Shown in pieces: positions 8,826-18,265 of a stretch of 48,185 bases of DNA. The notes under the pieces are model-generated. The model saw nothing but the letters and a program-made list of their open reading frames with translations. It did not search any database and was not told the DNA's origin. Made by a program: the position numbers and the translations under genes. The stretch is from assembly GCA_903934295.1 (NCBI GenBank), contig CAIZNI010000064.1, positions 1-48,185 on the forward strand. The letters run 5' to 3'. This DNA comes from an uncultured beta proteobacterium (GTDB lineage Bacteria > Pseudomonadota > Gammaproteobacteria > Burkholderiales > Burkholderiaceae_E). Positions within the stretch are counted from its first letter, which is position 1; each line of letters starts with the position of its first letter.

Positions 8826-9743
8826 TCAGCGCAGTCGTGGGTTGAGCGCGTCACGGAGCCAGTCACCGATCAGATTCACCGACATGCACAGCAGCACCAG
8901 CGCCACGCCGGGAAACACGACCAGCCACCACTCGCCCGAATACAGGAAATTGTTGCCGGTGTTGATCATCGTGCCCAGCGACGGGGACGTCGGCGGCACG
9001 CCCACGCCCAGGAACGACAGCGTGGCCTCGGTGATGATCGCGGTGGCGATGTTGATGGTGGCGATCACCAGTACCGGCCCCATCACATTGGGCAGCACGT
9101 GGCGCAGCATGATCTTCCAGGCCGGCACGCCGATGACTCGCGCCGCCTGGACGTATTCCTTGTGCTTCTCCACCAGTGTGGAGCCGCGAACGGTGCGCGC
9201 GTATTGCACCCAGTTGGCCAGGCCGATCGCGCCGATCAGCACCGCGATCGCCAGCCAGTCGTTGTGCGCGTCGCGCGGCAGCACGGCACGCGCAACGCCG
9301 TCGATCAGCAAGGCGATGAGGATGGCCGGAAACGACAGCTGGACGTCGGCGATCCGCATGATGAAGGCATCCAGCCGTCCGCCGACATAGCCGGAGACGA
9401 GCCCCAGGCCCACGCCCAGGAACAGCGCGAGCACCACCGAGGCCAGGCCCACCAGCAGCGAGATTCGCGAGCCGTAGAGAATGGTGGACAGCACGTCGCG
9501 GCCCTGATCGTCGGTGCCCAGCGGATAGGTCCATCGCCCTTCGCCGGCCCAGGCCGGCGGCAGCAGCGAGTCGTTGAGCGACAGCGAAGCGAGATCGAAG
9601 GGGTGGTGTGGCGCGACCCAGGGCGCCAGCAACGCGCCCAGGATCATGACAGCCGCCACGACGGCGGCAATGATCGCCACCGGGCTCTGGCGGAAGCTGT
9701 GCCAGACGTCGCCGTCCAGCCAGCGCGCGAGCACGCTGCTCAT
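8826..9743 (-). CDS. Peptide ABC transporter permease (DppC/OppC type)
   Basis: 305 residues. An N-terminal membrane segment (residues about 23-43) is followed by the OppC_N region and a BPD_transp_1 core with about five further membrane segments. The EAA-loop sequence that contacts the ATPases is EYVQAARVIGVPAWKIMLRH. The motif PLGTDDQGRDVLS is typical of DppC. It pairs with the DppB-like permease, which in this operon is separated from it by an M20 gene and the binding-protein gene. Confidence 0.93.
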   Translation of the reverse strand: MSSVLARWLDGDVWHSFRQSPVAIIAAVVAAVMILGALLAPWVAPHHPFDLASLSLNDSLLPPAWAGEGRWTYPLGTDDQGRDVLSTILYGSRISLLVGLASVVLALFLGVGLGLVSGYVGGRLDAFIMRIADVQLSFPAILIALLIDGVARAVLPRDAHNDWLAIAVLIGAIGLANWVQYARTVRGSTLVEKHKEYVQAARVIGVPAWKIMLRHVLPNVMGPVLVIATINIATAIITEATLSFLGVGVPPTSPSLGTMINTGNNFLYSGEWWLVVFPGVALVLLCMSVNLIGDWLRDALNPRLR

Positions 9744-9780
9744 GCACGCGCCTCGACCCCGGTGCGAGCCCGCAGGAGCA

Positions 9781-11358
9781 TCACTTGATCACCACGTACT
9801 TGAACGGATTGAAGTTGTCGGCCAGCTGGACCAGATTCACCGTCTTCTTCATGCCCCACGCCAGGGCCTGCTGGTGCAGCGGCAGATGACCGACGTCGTC
9901 GGCATGGATCCGGAAGGTCTCGGCGATCATCGCGCTGCGCTTGCCCTGATCGGTTTCCGATGAAATCTTCGCGGTCAGCTCGTCGAGCTTCGGGTTGCTG
10001 TAGCTGCCCAGGTTGAACTGGCCCTGTCCGCCCGCGCCGGGGCTGGCCATCAGTGCGAACAGCGCATTGTGCGAATCATAGGTTCCGGGTGTCCACCCAA
10101 GCAGGTAGAACGAGGTGTTGCGCGACAGGATCTTGGGGAAGTAGGTGCCCTTGCCCTCGGCTTCGAGGTTGATCTTCACGCCGACCCGCGCGAGCATGCC
10201 GGCGACCGCCTGGCAGATTTCGCCATCGTTGACATAGCGGTCGTTGGGGCAGTTCATCTTCACTTCGAAGCCCGACGGATAGCCGGCCTCGGCGAGCAGC
10301 TTGCGGGCGGCCTCGGGGTCGTACGGCAGCCGCTTGTTCTGCTCGGCCGCGAAGCCCTTGATGCCGGGACCCACCATCAGGGCCGTCGGCGTCGCCGCGC
10401 CGCGCATGATCCGCGTCTTGATCGCCTCGGTGTCGATCGCCTGGTAGAAGGCCTGGCGCACCCGCTTGTCCTTGAAGGGGTTGCGGCCCTTGATGTTCGA
10501 GAACAGCAGCTCGTCGCGTTTCTGGTCCATGCCCAGGAAGATGGTGCGCAGTTCCGGTCCCTGCATGATCTTCAGGCTCGCGTTCTGCGCCAGCCGGGCG
10601 GCGTCCTGCACGGGGACCGGCTGCATCATGTCGATCTCGCCCGAGATCAGTGCCGCCACCCGGGTGGCGTCGTTGCCGATCGGGGTGAAGACGACCTCGT
10701 CGACGTTGCTGTCGATCTTCGTCCAGTAGACCCCGTTGCGCACCAGCACGGTCCGCACGCCCGGATCACGTGACTTCAGCCGAAACGGTCCGGTGCCGTT
10801 GGCGCGGAACGACGCCGCGTTCTCGATGCCCTTGCGCTTGTCGACCGGCAGCTTGGCGTTGTTCGCTTCGCACCAGGCCTTGCTCATGATGTACCAGAGC
10901 GAGAGCACATCCGGCAGGATCGGGAAGGGCGCGTTGGTGACGATGTCGATGGCGTGATCGTTGATCTTGCGGATTTCCTTGATCGCACCGACGTAGGTCT
11001 TGACGTCGGAGCCCTCGCCGCCGGCGCGCTGGAAGGAGAAGATCACGTCATCGGCGGTGAACGGCGTGCCGTCGTGAAAGGTGACGCCGCGTCGCAGGTC
11101 GAAGCGCCAGACCAGCGGCGCGGTCTGCTTCCAGCCGGTGGCCAGGCCGGGCATCAGTCCGAGCTTGCGGTCCCGCGCAACCAGCGGCTCGTAGATGTTG
11201 CCGGTGAAGGACAGTTGCAGCGATTCGTTCAGGGAATGCGGATCCATCGACAGGGCATCGCCCTGATCGGCGATCTTGAAGGTGACCGCGCTGCTCGCGC
11301 CGGAGAGCGCCAGTGATGCAGCCAGTGCGAAGGCCAGTCGGCCGAGGGTTTTTCTCAT
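9781..11358 (-). CDS. Peptide ABC transporter periplasmic binding protein (SBP_bac_5)
   Basis: 525 residues from the ATG at 11358, preceded by a good Shine-Dalgarno (GGGAGA). The frame stays open upstream to 11859, but that extension overlaps the M20 gene and has no signal peptide. Residues 1-24 form a signal peptide (basic MRK, hydrophobic core, ASSA cleavage). The mature part is SBP_bac_5: ADQGDALSMDPHS, a LATGWKQ segment, WRFDLRRGVTFHDGTPFTADDV, then DKRVRQAFYQAID. It binds peptide or peptide-like ligand in the periplasm and delivers it to the permeases encoded in the same operon. The SBP gene sits between the two permease genes instead of at the front. Confidence 0.93.
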   Translation of the reverse strand: MRKTLGRLAFALAASLALSGASSAVTFKIADQGDALSMDPHSLNESLQLSFTGNIYEPLVARDRKLGLMPGLATGWKQTAPLVWRFDLRRGVTFHDGTPFTADDVIFSFQRAGGEGSDVKTYVGAIKEIRKINDHAIDIVTNAPFPILPDVLSLWYIMSKAWCEANNAKLPVDKRKGIENAASFRANGTGPFRLKSRDPGVRTVLVRNGVYWTKIDSNVDEVVFTPIGNDATRVAALISGEIDMMQPVPVQDAARLAQNASLKIMQGPELRTIFLGMDQKRDELLFSNIKGRNPFKDKRVRQAFYQAIDTEAIKTRIMRGAATPTALMVGPGIKGFAAEQNKRLPYDPEAARKLLAEAGYPSGFEVKMNCPNDRYVNDGEICQAVAGMLARVGVKINLEAEGKGTYFPKILSRNTSFYLLGWTPGTYDSHNALFALMASPGAGGQGQFNLGSYSNPKLDELTAKISSETDQGKRSAMIAETFRIHADDVGHLPLHQQALAWGMKKTVNLVQLADNFNPFKYVVIK

Positions 11359-11387
11359 GGTGTCTCCCTGGTGGTTTGTCGGGGGTG

Positions 11388-12602
11388 TCAGGCGACGGGC
11401 AGTCCGCGCTCGACCAGCCGCACGAAGAGCGCTGCGCCCAGCGGCAGGATCGTGTCGTTGAAGTCGTATCGGGTGTTGTGCAGGTAACAGCCGCTTTCGC
11501 TGCCGCCCTGCCCGATCCGGAAATAGGCGCCGGGCCGCTGCAGCAGCATGAACGAGAAGTCTTCCGATCCCATGCTGGGGTCGAGATCGGTGATCAGCTG
11601 CTGTTCGCCGACCAGTTCGGTGGCGACCTGCTGGCCGAACAGGGCCTCGTCGCGCGAGTTGATGGTGGCGGGATAGATGCGCTCGTACTCGACCCGGGCG
11701 CTGGCGCCAAAGCCCTTGGCGACCGACTCCACCAGTTCGCTCAGCCGGGCTTCGATCATGTCCTGGGTTTCGCGCCGGAAGGTGCGCACCGTGCCGACGA
11801 TGGTCGCCTCGCTCGGAATCACGCTCATCGCCGCCGGGTTGCCCGACTGCAGCGAGCACAGGCTGATGACCGCCGCATCGATCGGGTTCACATTGCGCGA
11901 CACGATCGATTGCGCGGCAGTGATGATGTGCGCCGCCACCACCACCGGGTCGATCGCGAGGTAGGGATGCGCACCGTGGCCGCCGCGTCCCTCGATGTGG
12001 ATGGTCACCCGGTCGGCCGCCGCCATGATGGGGCCGGGACGCACCGCCAGCGTGCCGGGGGGCAGGCCGGGCCAGTTGTGCATCGCATAGACCGCGTCGC
12101 AGGGGAACCGCTCGAACAGCCCGTCGTCGATCATCGCCTGCGCGCCGCCGAAGCCCTCTTCGCCGGGCTGGAAGATCAGGTGGGCGATGCCGTCGAAGTC
12201 GCGGGTCTGGGCCAGATGACGGGCGGCGCCGAGCAGCATGGTGGTGTGACCGTCATGGCCGCACGCATGCATCATGCCGCTGCGCGTGGAGCGGTGCTCG
12301 AAGCTGTTTTCCTCGCTGATCGGCAGCGCATCCATGTCGGCGCGCAGCCCGATCCGGCGTCCGCTGTGATCGGTGCGACCCCGGATCACCGCGACGATGC
12401 CGGTGCGCCCGATGCCCCGATGGATTTCATCGACCCCGCAGCGCGTCAGTTCGCGCGCCACCAGTTCGGCGGTGAAGTGTTCTTCGAAGCCGAGTTCCGG
12501 GTGGCGATGCAGTTCATGGCGGATCTCGACGAGGTCGCGGTGGAACAGACGCATGCGCGTCAGGGTGGGATGCGATCCCAGGTAGGGTTCGGGCGCGTTC
12601 AT
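11388..12602 (-). CDS. M20-family amidohydrolase (hippurate hydrolase / N-acyl amino acid hydrolase type), copy 2
   Basis: 404 residues from the ATG at 12602; upstream in-frame codons belong to the permease region. M20D motifs are intact: RRIGLRADMDALP, the metal ligands in MHACGHDGHT, the catalytic acidic pair in FQPGEEG, the dimerisation-domain GRGGHGAHP, and the late metal-ligand segment MGSEDFSFML. No signal peptide is visible, so it is cytoplasmic. It should remove an acyl or amide group from N-acylated amino acids or related compounds. It lies between the DppB-like permease and the binding protein with gaps of 23 and 29 nt, so hydrolysis of the imported substrate is the obvious inference. 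It is clearly related to the M20 enzyme encoded at the front of the operon. Confidence 0.93.
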   Translation of the reverse strand: MNAPEPYLGSHPTLTRMRLFHRDLVEIRHELHRHPELGFEEHFTAELVARELTRCGVDEIHRGIGRTGIVAVIRGRTDHSGRRIGLRADMDALPISEENSFEHRSTRSGMMHACGHDGHTTMLLGAARHLAQTRDFDGIAHLIFQPGEEGFGGAQAMIDDGLFERFPCDAVYAMHNWPGLPPGTLAVRPGPIMAAADRVTIHIEGRGGHGAHPYLAIDPVVVAAHIITAAQSIVSRNVNPIDAAVISLCSLQSGNPAAMSVIPSEATIVGTVRTFRRETQDMIEARLSELVESVAKGFGASARVEYERIYPATINSRDEALFGQQVATELVGEQQLITDLDPSMGSEDFSFMLLQRPGAYFRIGQGGSESGCYLHNTRYDFNDTILPLGAALFVRLVERGLPVA

Positions 12603-12625
12603 GTCGGGCGGTTCCTGCGCAGGGC

Positions 12626-13609
12626 TCAGTGGGCGGTGCCGGCGCGTTCCATGCGCAGCCGGGGGTCGACCGCGAAGTACAGCAGGTCGACCACGAGATT
12701 GATGATGACGAACACCAGCGCGATCAGGCACAGGTAGGCCGCCATCACCGGAATGTCGGCGCTCTGCACCGCCTGGATGAACAGCAGGCCCATGCCGGGC
12801 CACTGGAAGACGGTTTCGGTGATGATCGCGAACGCGATGATCGAGCCCAGTTGCAGCCCGGCGATGGTGATGACCGGCACCAGGGTGTTGCGCAGCGCAT
12901 GGCCGAAGTGGATCGTGCGGTCGGACAGGCCGCGTGCGCGGGCGAACTTGATGTAATCGGTGCGCAGCACTTCCAGCATCTCGGCGCGCACCAGCCGCAT
13001 GATCAGCGTCATCTGGAACAGGCACAGCGTGATCGCCGGCAGCACCAGGTGCCGCAGCCCGTCGGCGGTGAGCAGGCCGCTGGTCCACCACCCCAGGGCG
13101 ACCGTCTCGCCCCGCCCGTAGGAGGGCAGCCAGCCCAGCAGCACCGCGAAGCACAGGATCAGCAGGATGCCGATCAGGAAGGTCGGCAGCGAGACCCCCA
13201 CCAGCGACACCGCCAGCATCAGGTTGGCCAGGAAGCGCCCCTTGCGCAGCGCGGTGTAGACACCCATCGGAATGCCCAGGCACAGCGCCAGCACCGCCGC
13301 CGCCAGCGAGAGTTCGAGCGTGGCGGGCAGCCGTTCGCGCAGCAGTGTCGAGACTTTGCGCCCCTGACGGTAGGACAGTCCGAACTCGCCTTCCAGGGCA
13401 TTGCCCACGAAGCGGACGAACTGGGCGTGGAACGGCCGGTCGAGGCCGAGATCACGGCGCAGTTCATCGCGCTGCTCGGGCGTGGCGTCCTGGCCGAGCA
13501 TCGCCATCACCGGGTCGCCGACGAACTGGAACAGCGAAAACGCCACGAAGGCGACGACCAGCATCACCAGTGTTGCCTGGATCAGGCGGCGGATCACGAA
13601 GGCGAGCAT
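12626..13609 (-). CDS. Peptide ABC transporter permease (DppB/OppB type)
   Basis: 327 residues with an N-terminal membrane segment (MLAFVIRRLIQATLVMLVV), the large periplasmic loop, and a BPD_transp_1 core. The EAA-like loop is DYIKFARARGLSDRTIHFGH. The GLDRPFHAQFVRFV segment is typical of DppB. It follows the first M20 gene by 48 nt and precedes the second by 23 nt. Size and motif order are ordinary; the unusual feature is its position between two amidohydrolase genes. Confidence 0.93.
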   Translation of the reverse strand: MLAFVIRRLIQATLVMLVVAFVAFSLFQFVGDPVMAMLGQDATPEQRDELRRDLGLDRPFHAQFVRFVGNALEGEFGLSYRQGRKVSTLLRERLPATLELSLAAAVLALCLGIPMGVYTALRKGRFLANLMLAVSLVGVSLPTFLIGILLILCFAVLLGWLPSYGRGETVALGWWTSGLLTADGLRHLVLPAITLCLFQMTLIMRLVRAEMLEVLRTDYIKFARARGLSDRTIHFGHALRNTLVPVITIAGLQLGSIIAFAIITETVFQWPGMGLLFIQAVQSADIPVMAAYLCLIALVFVIINLVVDLLYFAVDPRLRMERAGTAH

Positions 13610-13657
13610 CGGAAGAAAGCGTCAGCGCAGGCGGCGAAAGGGCTCGCGGGTCGCGGA

Positions 13658-14845
13658 TCAGGCGCGCAGGAACCGCTCGGCCAGCCGCACCCAGTAGGTG
13701 GCGCCCAGCGGGATGAGGTCATCGTTGAAATCGTAGGACGGGTTGTGCAGCATGCACGGCCCCAGCCCGTGTCCAAACTCGCGGTGCGTGCCGTCGCCGT
13801 TGCCGATCAGGATGTAGCAGCCCGGTTTGACCTGCAGCATGAAGGCGAAGTCTTCCGAGCCCATCGTCGGCTCGAAGTCGAAGACGTTCTCGGGCCCGAC
13901 GACATCGTGCAGCACGCCGCGCGCGAAGTCGGTCTCGGGGCCGTGGTTGATGGTGGGCGGGTAGTTGCGATGAAAGCGCAGGGTGCCGGCGGCGCCGAAG
14001 GCGGGCGGCAGCTGAGCGACGATGGCGTTCATCCGCGCTTCGATCAGGTCCAGGGTCTCGACGGTGAAGGTGCGCACCGTGCCGCAGATGGTGGCCGAGT
14101 CGGGGATGACGTTGAACGCCTCGCCCGCGTGGATCTGGGTGACCGACAGCACCGCGGTGTCGATCGGTTTCTTGTTGCGGGTGAGGATTGACTGCAGCGC
14201 CTGCACCACATGGGTCGCCACCAGCACCGGGTCGGTCGACAGGTGGGGCATCGCGGCGTGTCCGCCCTTGCCGCTGATGGTGATGGTGAATTCATTGCTG
14301 CCGGCCATGACCGGCCCCTCGCGCAGCGCGAACTGGCCGACCTTCTGGCCCGGCCAGTTGTGCATGCCGAAGACCGCGTCGCAGGGGAACTGCTCGAACA
14401 GGCCGTCGTCGATCATGCGCTGCGCACCTGCGCCGCCTTCTTCGGCCGGCTGGAAGATGAGGTTGACGGTGCCGTCGAAGTCGCGGTGCTGCGACAGATA
14501 GCGCGCCGCGCCCAGCAGCATGGCGGTGTGCCCGTCGTGGCCGCAGGCGTGCATCTTGCCGGCGTGACGCGATCGGTGGGCGAACTCGTTGTGCTCCTGC
14601 ATGGGCAGGGCATCGATGTCGGCGCGCAAGCCGATGGCCCGGGTCGAGGTGCCGGCCCGGATCCTGCCGACCACCCCGGTGCCGCCGAGCCCCCGCGTGA
14701 CCTCGATGCCCCAGGCCTGCAGGCGCTCGGCGATCAGGTCGGCGGTTCGCGTCTCCTGGAATCGCAGCTCGGGGTGGGCATGGATGTCGCGGCGGATGTC
14801 GCGGATTTCATGGTGAAACTGAACTATCGGATCGATCAGGTTCAT
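13658..14845 (-). CDS. M20-family amidohydrolase (hippurate hydrolase / N-acyl amino acid hydrolase type), copy 1
   Basis: 395 residues from the ATG at 14845, the start that matches the family N terminus (MNLIDPIVQFHHEIRDIRRD). A start at 14884 would add 13 residues; neither has a strong Shine-Dalgarno. Motifs: IGLRADIDALPM, MHACGHDGHT, FQPAEEG, GKGGHAAMPH and MGSEDFAFML, so metal and catalytic residues are present. It is cytoplasmic. It appears to be the first gene of the transporter operon running down to 6698. Relative to the second M20 copy the substrate-pocket loops differ, so the two may split substrates by acyl or amino acid type. Confidence 0.93.
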   Translation of the reverse strand: MNLIDPIVQFHHEIRDIRRDIHAHPELRFQETRTADLIAERLQAWGIEVTRGLGGTGVVGRIRAGTSTRAIGLRADIDALPMQEHNEFAHRSRHAGKMHACGHDGHTAMLLGAARYLSQHRDFDGTVNLIFQPAEEGGAGAQRMIDDGLFEQFPCDAVFGMHNWPGQKVGQFALREGPVMAGSNEFTITISGKGGHAAMPHLSTDPVLVATHVVQALQSILTRNKKPIDTAVLSVTQIHAGEAFNVIPDSATICGTVRTFTVETLDLIEARMNAIVAQLPPAFGAAGTLRFHRNYPPTINHGPETDFARGVLHDVVGPENVFDFEPTMGSEDFAFMLQVKPGCYILIGNGDGTHREFGHGLGPCMLHNPSYDFNDDLIPLGATYWVRLAERFLRA

Positions 14846-15010
14846 GGCTGTCCAGGGTCGCTCGGCAAACGGCAAGCTTAGCATCGCCGATGCGCGGTTT
14901 TGTCGCCGGACGATTCCTTGGGTAGGCTTGCCGGTGATGCGCAACAGGAGTGTCATGAAGGCGGAATGGACGATGGGTCGCAACCGGGCCGACACCAGGG
15001 GGGCGCTGAC

Positions 15011-16063
15011 ATGCACCGATGGCTGGCGCTGATCGCCGCGGTCCTGGCGTGCGCGGGCTGCGCGATGACGGTCGATCTGCCCTATTACTGGCAGTCGGCG
15101 CGTGGCCACCTGGCGCTGCTGCAGGCGGCGCGCCCCCTGACCGATGTGCTGGCGCTGCCCGATGTCGATCCCGGTCTGCGCCGCCGGCTCGAGACGGCTC
15201 GCGACCTGCGCGCCTACGCCTCCCGGCACCTGGGCCTGCCCGACAACGCGAGCTACACGCGGTATGCGGATCTGGGCCGCCCCTTCGTGGTCTGGAATCT
15301 CGTCGCGGCGCCCGAGCTGTCGCTCGATCTCAAGCAGTGGTGCTTCCCGGTCGCCGGCTGCGTGACCTATCGGGGCTATTTCGATCAGGAAGCCGCTCAG
15401 GCGCACGCGGCCCGGTTGCGCCAGGAAGGCTGGGAGACCTATGTCTCCGGGGTTCCCGCCTATTCCACCCTGGGCTGGTTCGACGACCCCCTGCTCAACA
15501 CCTTTCTCCATTACCCGCAGGCCGAACTGGCGCGGCTGATTTTCCATGAACTCGCCCACCAGGTGGTCTACCTGAAGGGCGATTCCGCCTTCAACGAATC
15601 CTTCGCCACCGCGGTGGAAGAGGCCGGGGTGGCGCGGTGGCTGGCCGATCACGGCGATGACGCGATGCGCGCCCGTTACGCCGCCTTCGCGCAGCGCCGG
15701 CAGCAGTTCGTCGAGCTCCTGCAGCGCCATCGCGAGCGCTTCGCGCAAATCTATCGCCGCGAGGCCGCGGTGCCCGAGCGCCGCGCCGCCAAGCACGAGG
15801 CGATCGCCGCCTTGCGCGCCGAGTACGAGCAACTCAAGCAGTCCTGGGGCGGTTTCGCCGGTTACGACCGCTGGTTCGCCCAGCCGCTGGGCAATGCGCA
15901 TCTGGGCTCGGTGGCCACCTACAACCAGTGGGTGCCGGGATTTCGTCGGTTGCTGGCCGAACAGGGTGGCGACCTGCCCCGGTTCTATGCAGCGGTGCGC
16001 CGGTTGGCCGACCTGCCCGAGGCTGAGCGGGCCCGCCAGTTGTCGGGTCAGGGGCCGTTATGA
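15011..16063 (+). CDS. DUF2265 putative aminopeptidase lipoprotein
   Basis: 350 residues from the ATG at 15011, preceded by an AGGGGGG Shine-Dalgarno. The frame is open upstream, but only this start gives a short signal ending in the lipobox ACAGC (Cys near residue 17). The zinc-protease motif HELAHQ lies near residue 180, followed by the third-ligand region FNESFATAVEE. Other family landmarks are YSTLGWFDDPLLNTF and a C-terminal YNQWVPGF. The family (PF10023, putative aminopeptidase) is common in beta- and gammaproteobacteria with poorly known substrates. It is divergent from the M20-transporter operon, with a shared upstream region of about 165 nt. Confidence 0.85.
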   Translation: MHRWLALIAAVLACAGCAMTVDLPYYWQSARGHLALLQAARPLTDVLALPDVDPGLRRRLETARDLRAYASRHLGLPDNASYTRYADLGRPFVVWNLVAAPELSLDLKQWCFPVAGCVTYRGYFDQEAAQAHAARLRQEGWETYVSGVPAYSTLGWFDDPLLNTFLHYPQAELARLIFHELAHQVVYLKGDSAFNESFATAVEEAGVARWLADHGDDAMRARYAAFAQRRQQFVELLQRHRERFAQIYRREAAVPERRAAKHEAIAALRAEYEQLKQSWGGFAGYDRWFAQPLGNAHLGSVATYNQWVPGFRRLLAEQGGDLPRFYAAVRRLADLPEAERARQLSGQGPL

Positions 16064-16144
16064 TCCGGGTTCCGTCCCGAGTGCGCCAGGAAAGACCGCC
16101 ATGCCCGTGATCCGCCTGAGTCCCCGTTGCGTGGGCGTCCGTCC

Positions 16145-17344
16145 ATGAGCGCCCGGCCACCGACCGGCGACACCTGGCCCGAGAACGCCGACACCTGGCT
16201 GCAGCATGGGGATGCGCAGGAGGGTGACAGCGCGATCGCGCCGCCGATCCACCTGTCGGCCACCTTCCGGGCGGCCGATGCCGCGGGCTTCGCCGACATG
16301 GCGAGCCGGCCCCGGCATCCCCGCTACTACACCCGCTATGGCAATCCCACCACCGAGCGCGTCGCCGGACTGATCGCCGGACTCGAGGGCGCGCCTGCGG
16401 GCCTGATGACCGCCAGCGGCATGGGCGCGATCTCGGCGGCGGTGCTGGCGATGGTGAGCGCCGGTGATCATGTGGTTGCCCAGACCAACCACTACATGGG
16501 CACCTCACGGCTGCTGGGCGATCTGCTGGTGCGAATGGGTGTCGCGGTCAGTTTCGTCGACCAGACCGATGTCTCGGCATTCGAGCAGGCGATTCGCCCG
16601 CAGACCCGGCTGATCGTGCTCGAAACCCCGGTCAATCCGACCCTGGCGCTGACCGATCTGGCCGCGGTGGCCGACCTCGCGCGCCGCCGTGGCATCCGAA
16701 CGCTGGCGGACAACACCTTCGCCTGCCCGCTGAACCAGCAGCCGCGCCGCTTCGGCATCGATCTGGTGGTCCACAGCGCGACCAAGTACCTGGGCGGGCA
16801 CCACGACCTCACCGCCGGTGCGGTGCTTGGCGATGCCGACCTGATCGAGCAGGTCTGGAACACCTCGATCATGCTCGGGGCGGTGCTCTCGCCCCAGGAT
16901 GCCTGGCTGCTGCTGCGCGGCCTGCGAACGCTGTCGGTCCGGGTGGAGCGCATCAATGCCAGCGCGCTGCGCCTGGCGCACGCGCTGGCGGCCATGCCCG
17001 GTGTCGCGGCGGTTCACTATCCGGGGCTGCCCTCCCACCCGCAGCACGATCTGGCGCGCCGCCAGATGAGCGGGTTCGGTGGCGTGATGGCGGTGCAGGT
17101 ACGCGGCGGCTATCGGGGCGCCGAGGCGGTGATGAAGCGGCTGCGGCTGTTCGCGCAAGCGGTCAGCCTGGGTGGCGTGGAATCGCTGGCGGTCCATGCC
17201 GCAGCGATGTGGGCCGGTTCGCTGGATGACGAAGCCCTGCGCGCGGCGGGCATTGCGCCCGACCTGATCCGGTTGTCGGTGGGCCTGGAGCGGGTGGAGG
17301 ACCTGATGGCCGATCTGGCGCAGGCACTGGCGCCCCCTGGTTGA
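16145..17344 (+). CDS. Cys/Met metabolism PLP-dependent enzyme (trans-sulfuration family)
   Basis: 399 residues from the ATG at 16145; a TTG at 16127 in the same frame is less likely. Family landmarks: APPIHLSATF, the phosphate-binding YYTRYGNPT, TASGMGAIS, ETPVNPTL, the PLP-ring Asp in LADNTFACP, the Schiff-base Lys in VHSATKYLGGH, and a C-terminal VESLAVHAA and RLSVGLERVEDL. Members include cystathionine gamma-synthase, cystathionine beta- and gamma-lyases, methionine gamma-lyase and O-acetylhomoserine sulfhydrylase. I cannot choose among these safely from motifs. No SAM or other riboswitch is visible upstream. It is convergent with the PilZ gene 30 nt away. Confidence 0.88.
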   Translation: MSARPPTGDTWPENADTWLQHGDAQEGDSAIAPPIHLSATFRAADAAGFADMASRPRHPRYYTRYGNPTTERVAGLIAGLEGAPAGLMTASGMGAISAAVLAMVSAGDHVVAQTNHYMGTSRLLGDLLVRMGVAVSFVDQTDVSAFEQAIRPQTRLIVLETPVNPTLALTDLAAVADLARRRGIRTLADNTFACPLNQQPRRFGIDLVVHSATKYLGGHHDLTAGAVLGDADLIEQVWNTSIMLGAVLSPQDAWLLLRGLRTLSVRVERINASALRLAHALAAMPGVAAVHYPGLPSHPQHDLARRQMSGFGGVMAVQVRGGYRGAEAVMKRLRLFAQAVSLGGVESLAVHAAAMWAGSLDDEALRAAGIAPDLIRLSVGLERVEDLMADLAQALAPPG

Positions 17345-17374
17345 AGCAGAGCCGGCGCCAGTTGCCGCTTGCGG

Positions 17375-18265
17375 CTACTCGGTGACGATGCGCTCGTAAA
17401 GGTAGGCTTCCAGCGCCAGCCGCAGCGAGTGGTCCAGCGGATCGTCCTGTGAGCCGAACTGCAGCCCGTAGATGTGGCGCCCTTTTTTCTGACGCTTGTT
17501 GCGGATCGTCGAGGGCAGCGTCAGCGTGTAGCCCTGGCCACGAACATGGATGCGGAACACCATCTCGATGTTCTCGCCGGGGTCTCCCAGCGCGAATTCG
17601 GTGTCGATCCCGCAGCCGTCTCCCGACAGGTTGTCGACCAGCACCATGTGTCGGGTGCCGCCCGGCAGCAGCGTCACCGCCTTGATGCTGGTGCGCACCC
17701 GCACCGAGGACCGCAGCACCTGGTGCTTGACATCCATCGGATAGCGCAGGAACAGGTGCGGCATCGGCAAGGCCGAAAAACGGGTCAGCAGTGTCTCGAA
17801 GGAATAGGCGCTGCGCCCGGTCATCATGCGAACCGAGATCGGGAATCCGTCCTCGACATCGCGCCAGCTGAGCCGTCCCGGCAGGTGTGGTGCGGTGACC
17901 ATCACCGCCTGGTTGACGACCTTGCCGAGAAACTCGACGGTCACGGTGGTGGGGTCGACCTCACCGCGCAGGTGGTAGGTGAGTTGCACGAATTCCACGT
18001 TGTGACGCAGTTCGGGCAGTGTGTCCACCACGGCGGTGGCAGGGGCGCGCGACTCGCTGTCGTAGGTCGCGTCATTGCGCTGCAGCCCGGGCGTCTGCCG
18101 ATAGGCGCGTGCTTCCAGCATCCGGCGTTGCTGGTTTTCGTCGGTGATGAGGAAGCCTTCCGGCGCCAGCAACTCGCCATTGCGGGCGTACAACGCCCAG
18201 GGCAGGCGCTTGCCAACCGCAATCGTCGAGGGGTCGACCGGAATCAGTACTTCCTTCGTGGCCAT
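17375..18265 (-). CDS. PilZ-domain c-di-GMP-binding protein
   Basis: 296 residues. The C-terminal half carries both parts of the c-di-GMP-binding signature: RSSVR (RxxxR) in VLRSSVRVRT, then NLSGDG (NxSxxG) about 35 residues later. The N-terminal part resembles the YcgR-like partner domain often found before PilZ. No membrane segment or signal peptide is seen, so it is a cytoplasmic effector that probably changes motility, pilus or envelope behaviour when c-di-GMP rises. It follows the porin gene on the same strand but is separated from it by a terminator, so it should have its own promoter in 18266-18406. Confidence 0.83.
   Translation of the reverse strand: MATKEVLIPVDPSTIAVGKRLPWALYARNGELLAPEGFLITDENQQRRMLEARAYRQTPGLQRNDATYDSESRAPATAVVDTLPELRHNVEFVQLTYHLRGEVDPTTVTVEFLGKVVNQAVMVTAPHLPGRLSWRDVEDGFPISVRMMTGRSAYSFETLLTRFSALPMPHLFLRYPMDVKHQVLRSSVRVRTSIKAVTLLPGGTRHMVLVDNLSGDGCGIDTEFALGDPGENIEMVFRIHVRGQGYTLTLPSTIRNKRQKKGRHIYGLQFGSQDDPLDHSLRLALEAYLYERIVTE

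Noticed and set aside
9781-15901. Long minus-strand frames suggesting N-terminally extended or fused proteins (starts at 11859, 13283 and 15901)
   Set aside because: The extra N-terminal parts lie over neighbouring real genes and lack domain or signal features; internal ATGs match family N termini and, for the binding protein, a good Shine-Dalgarno.
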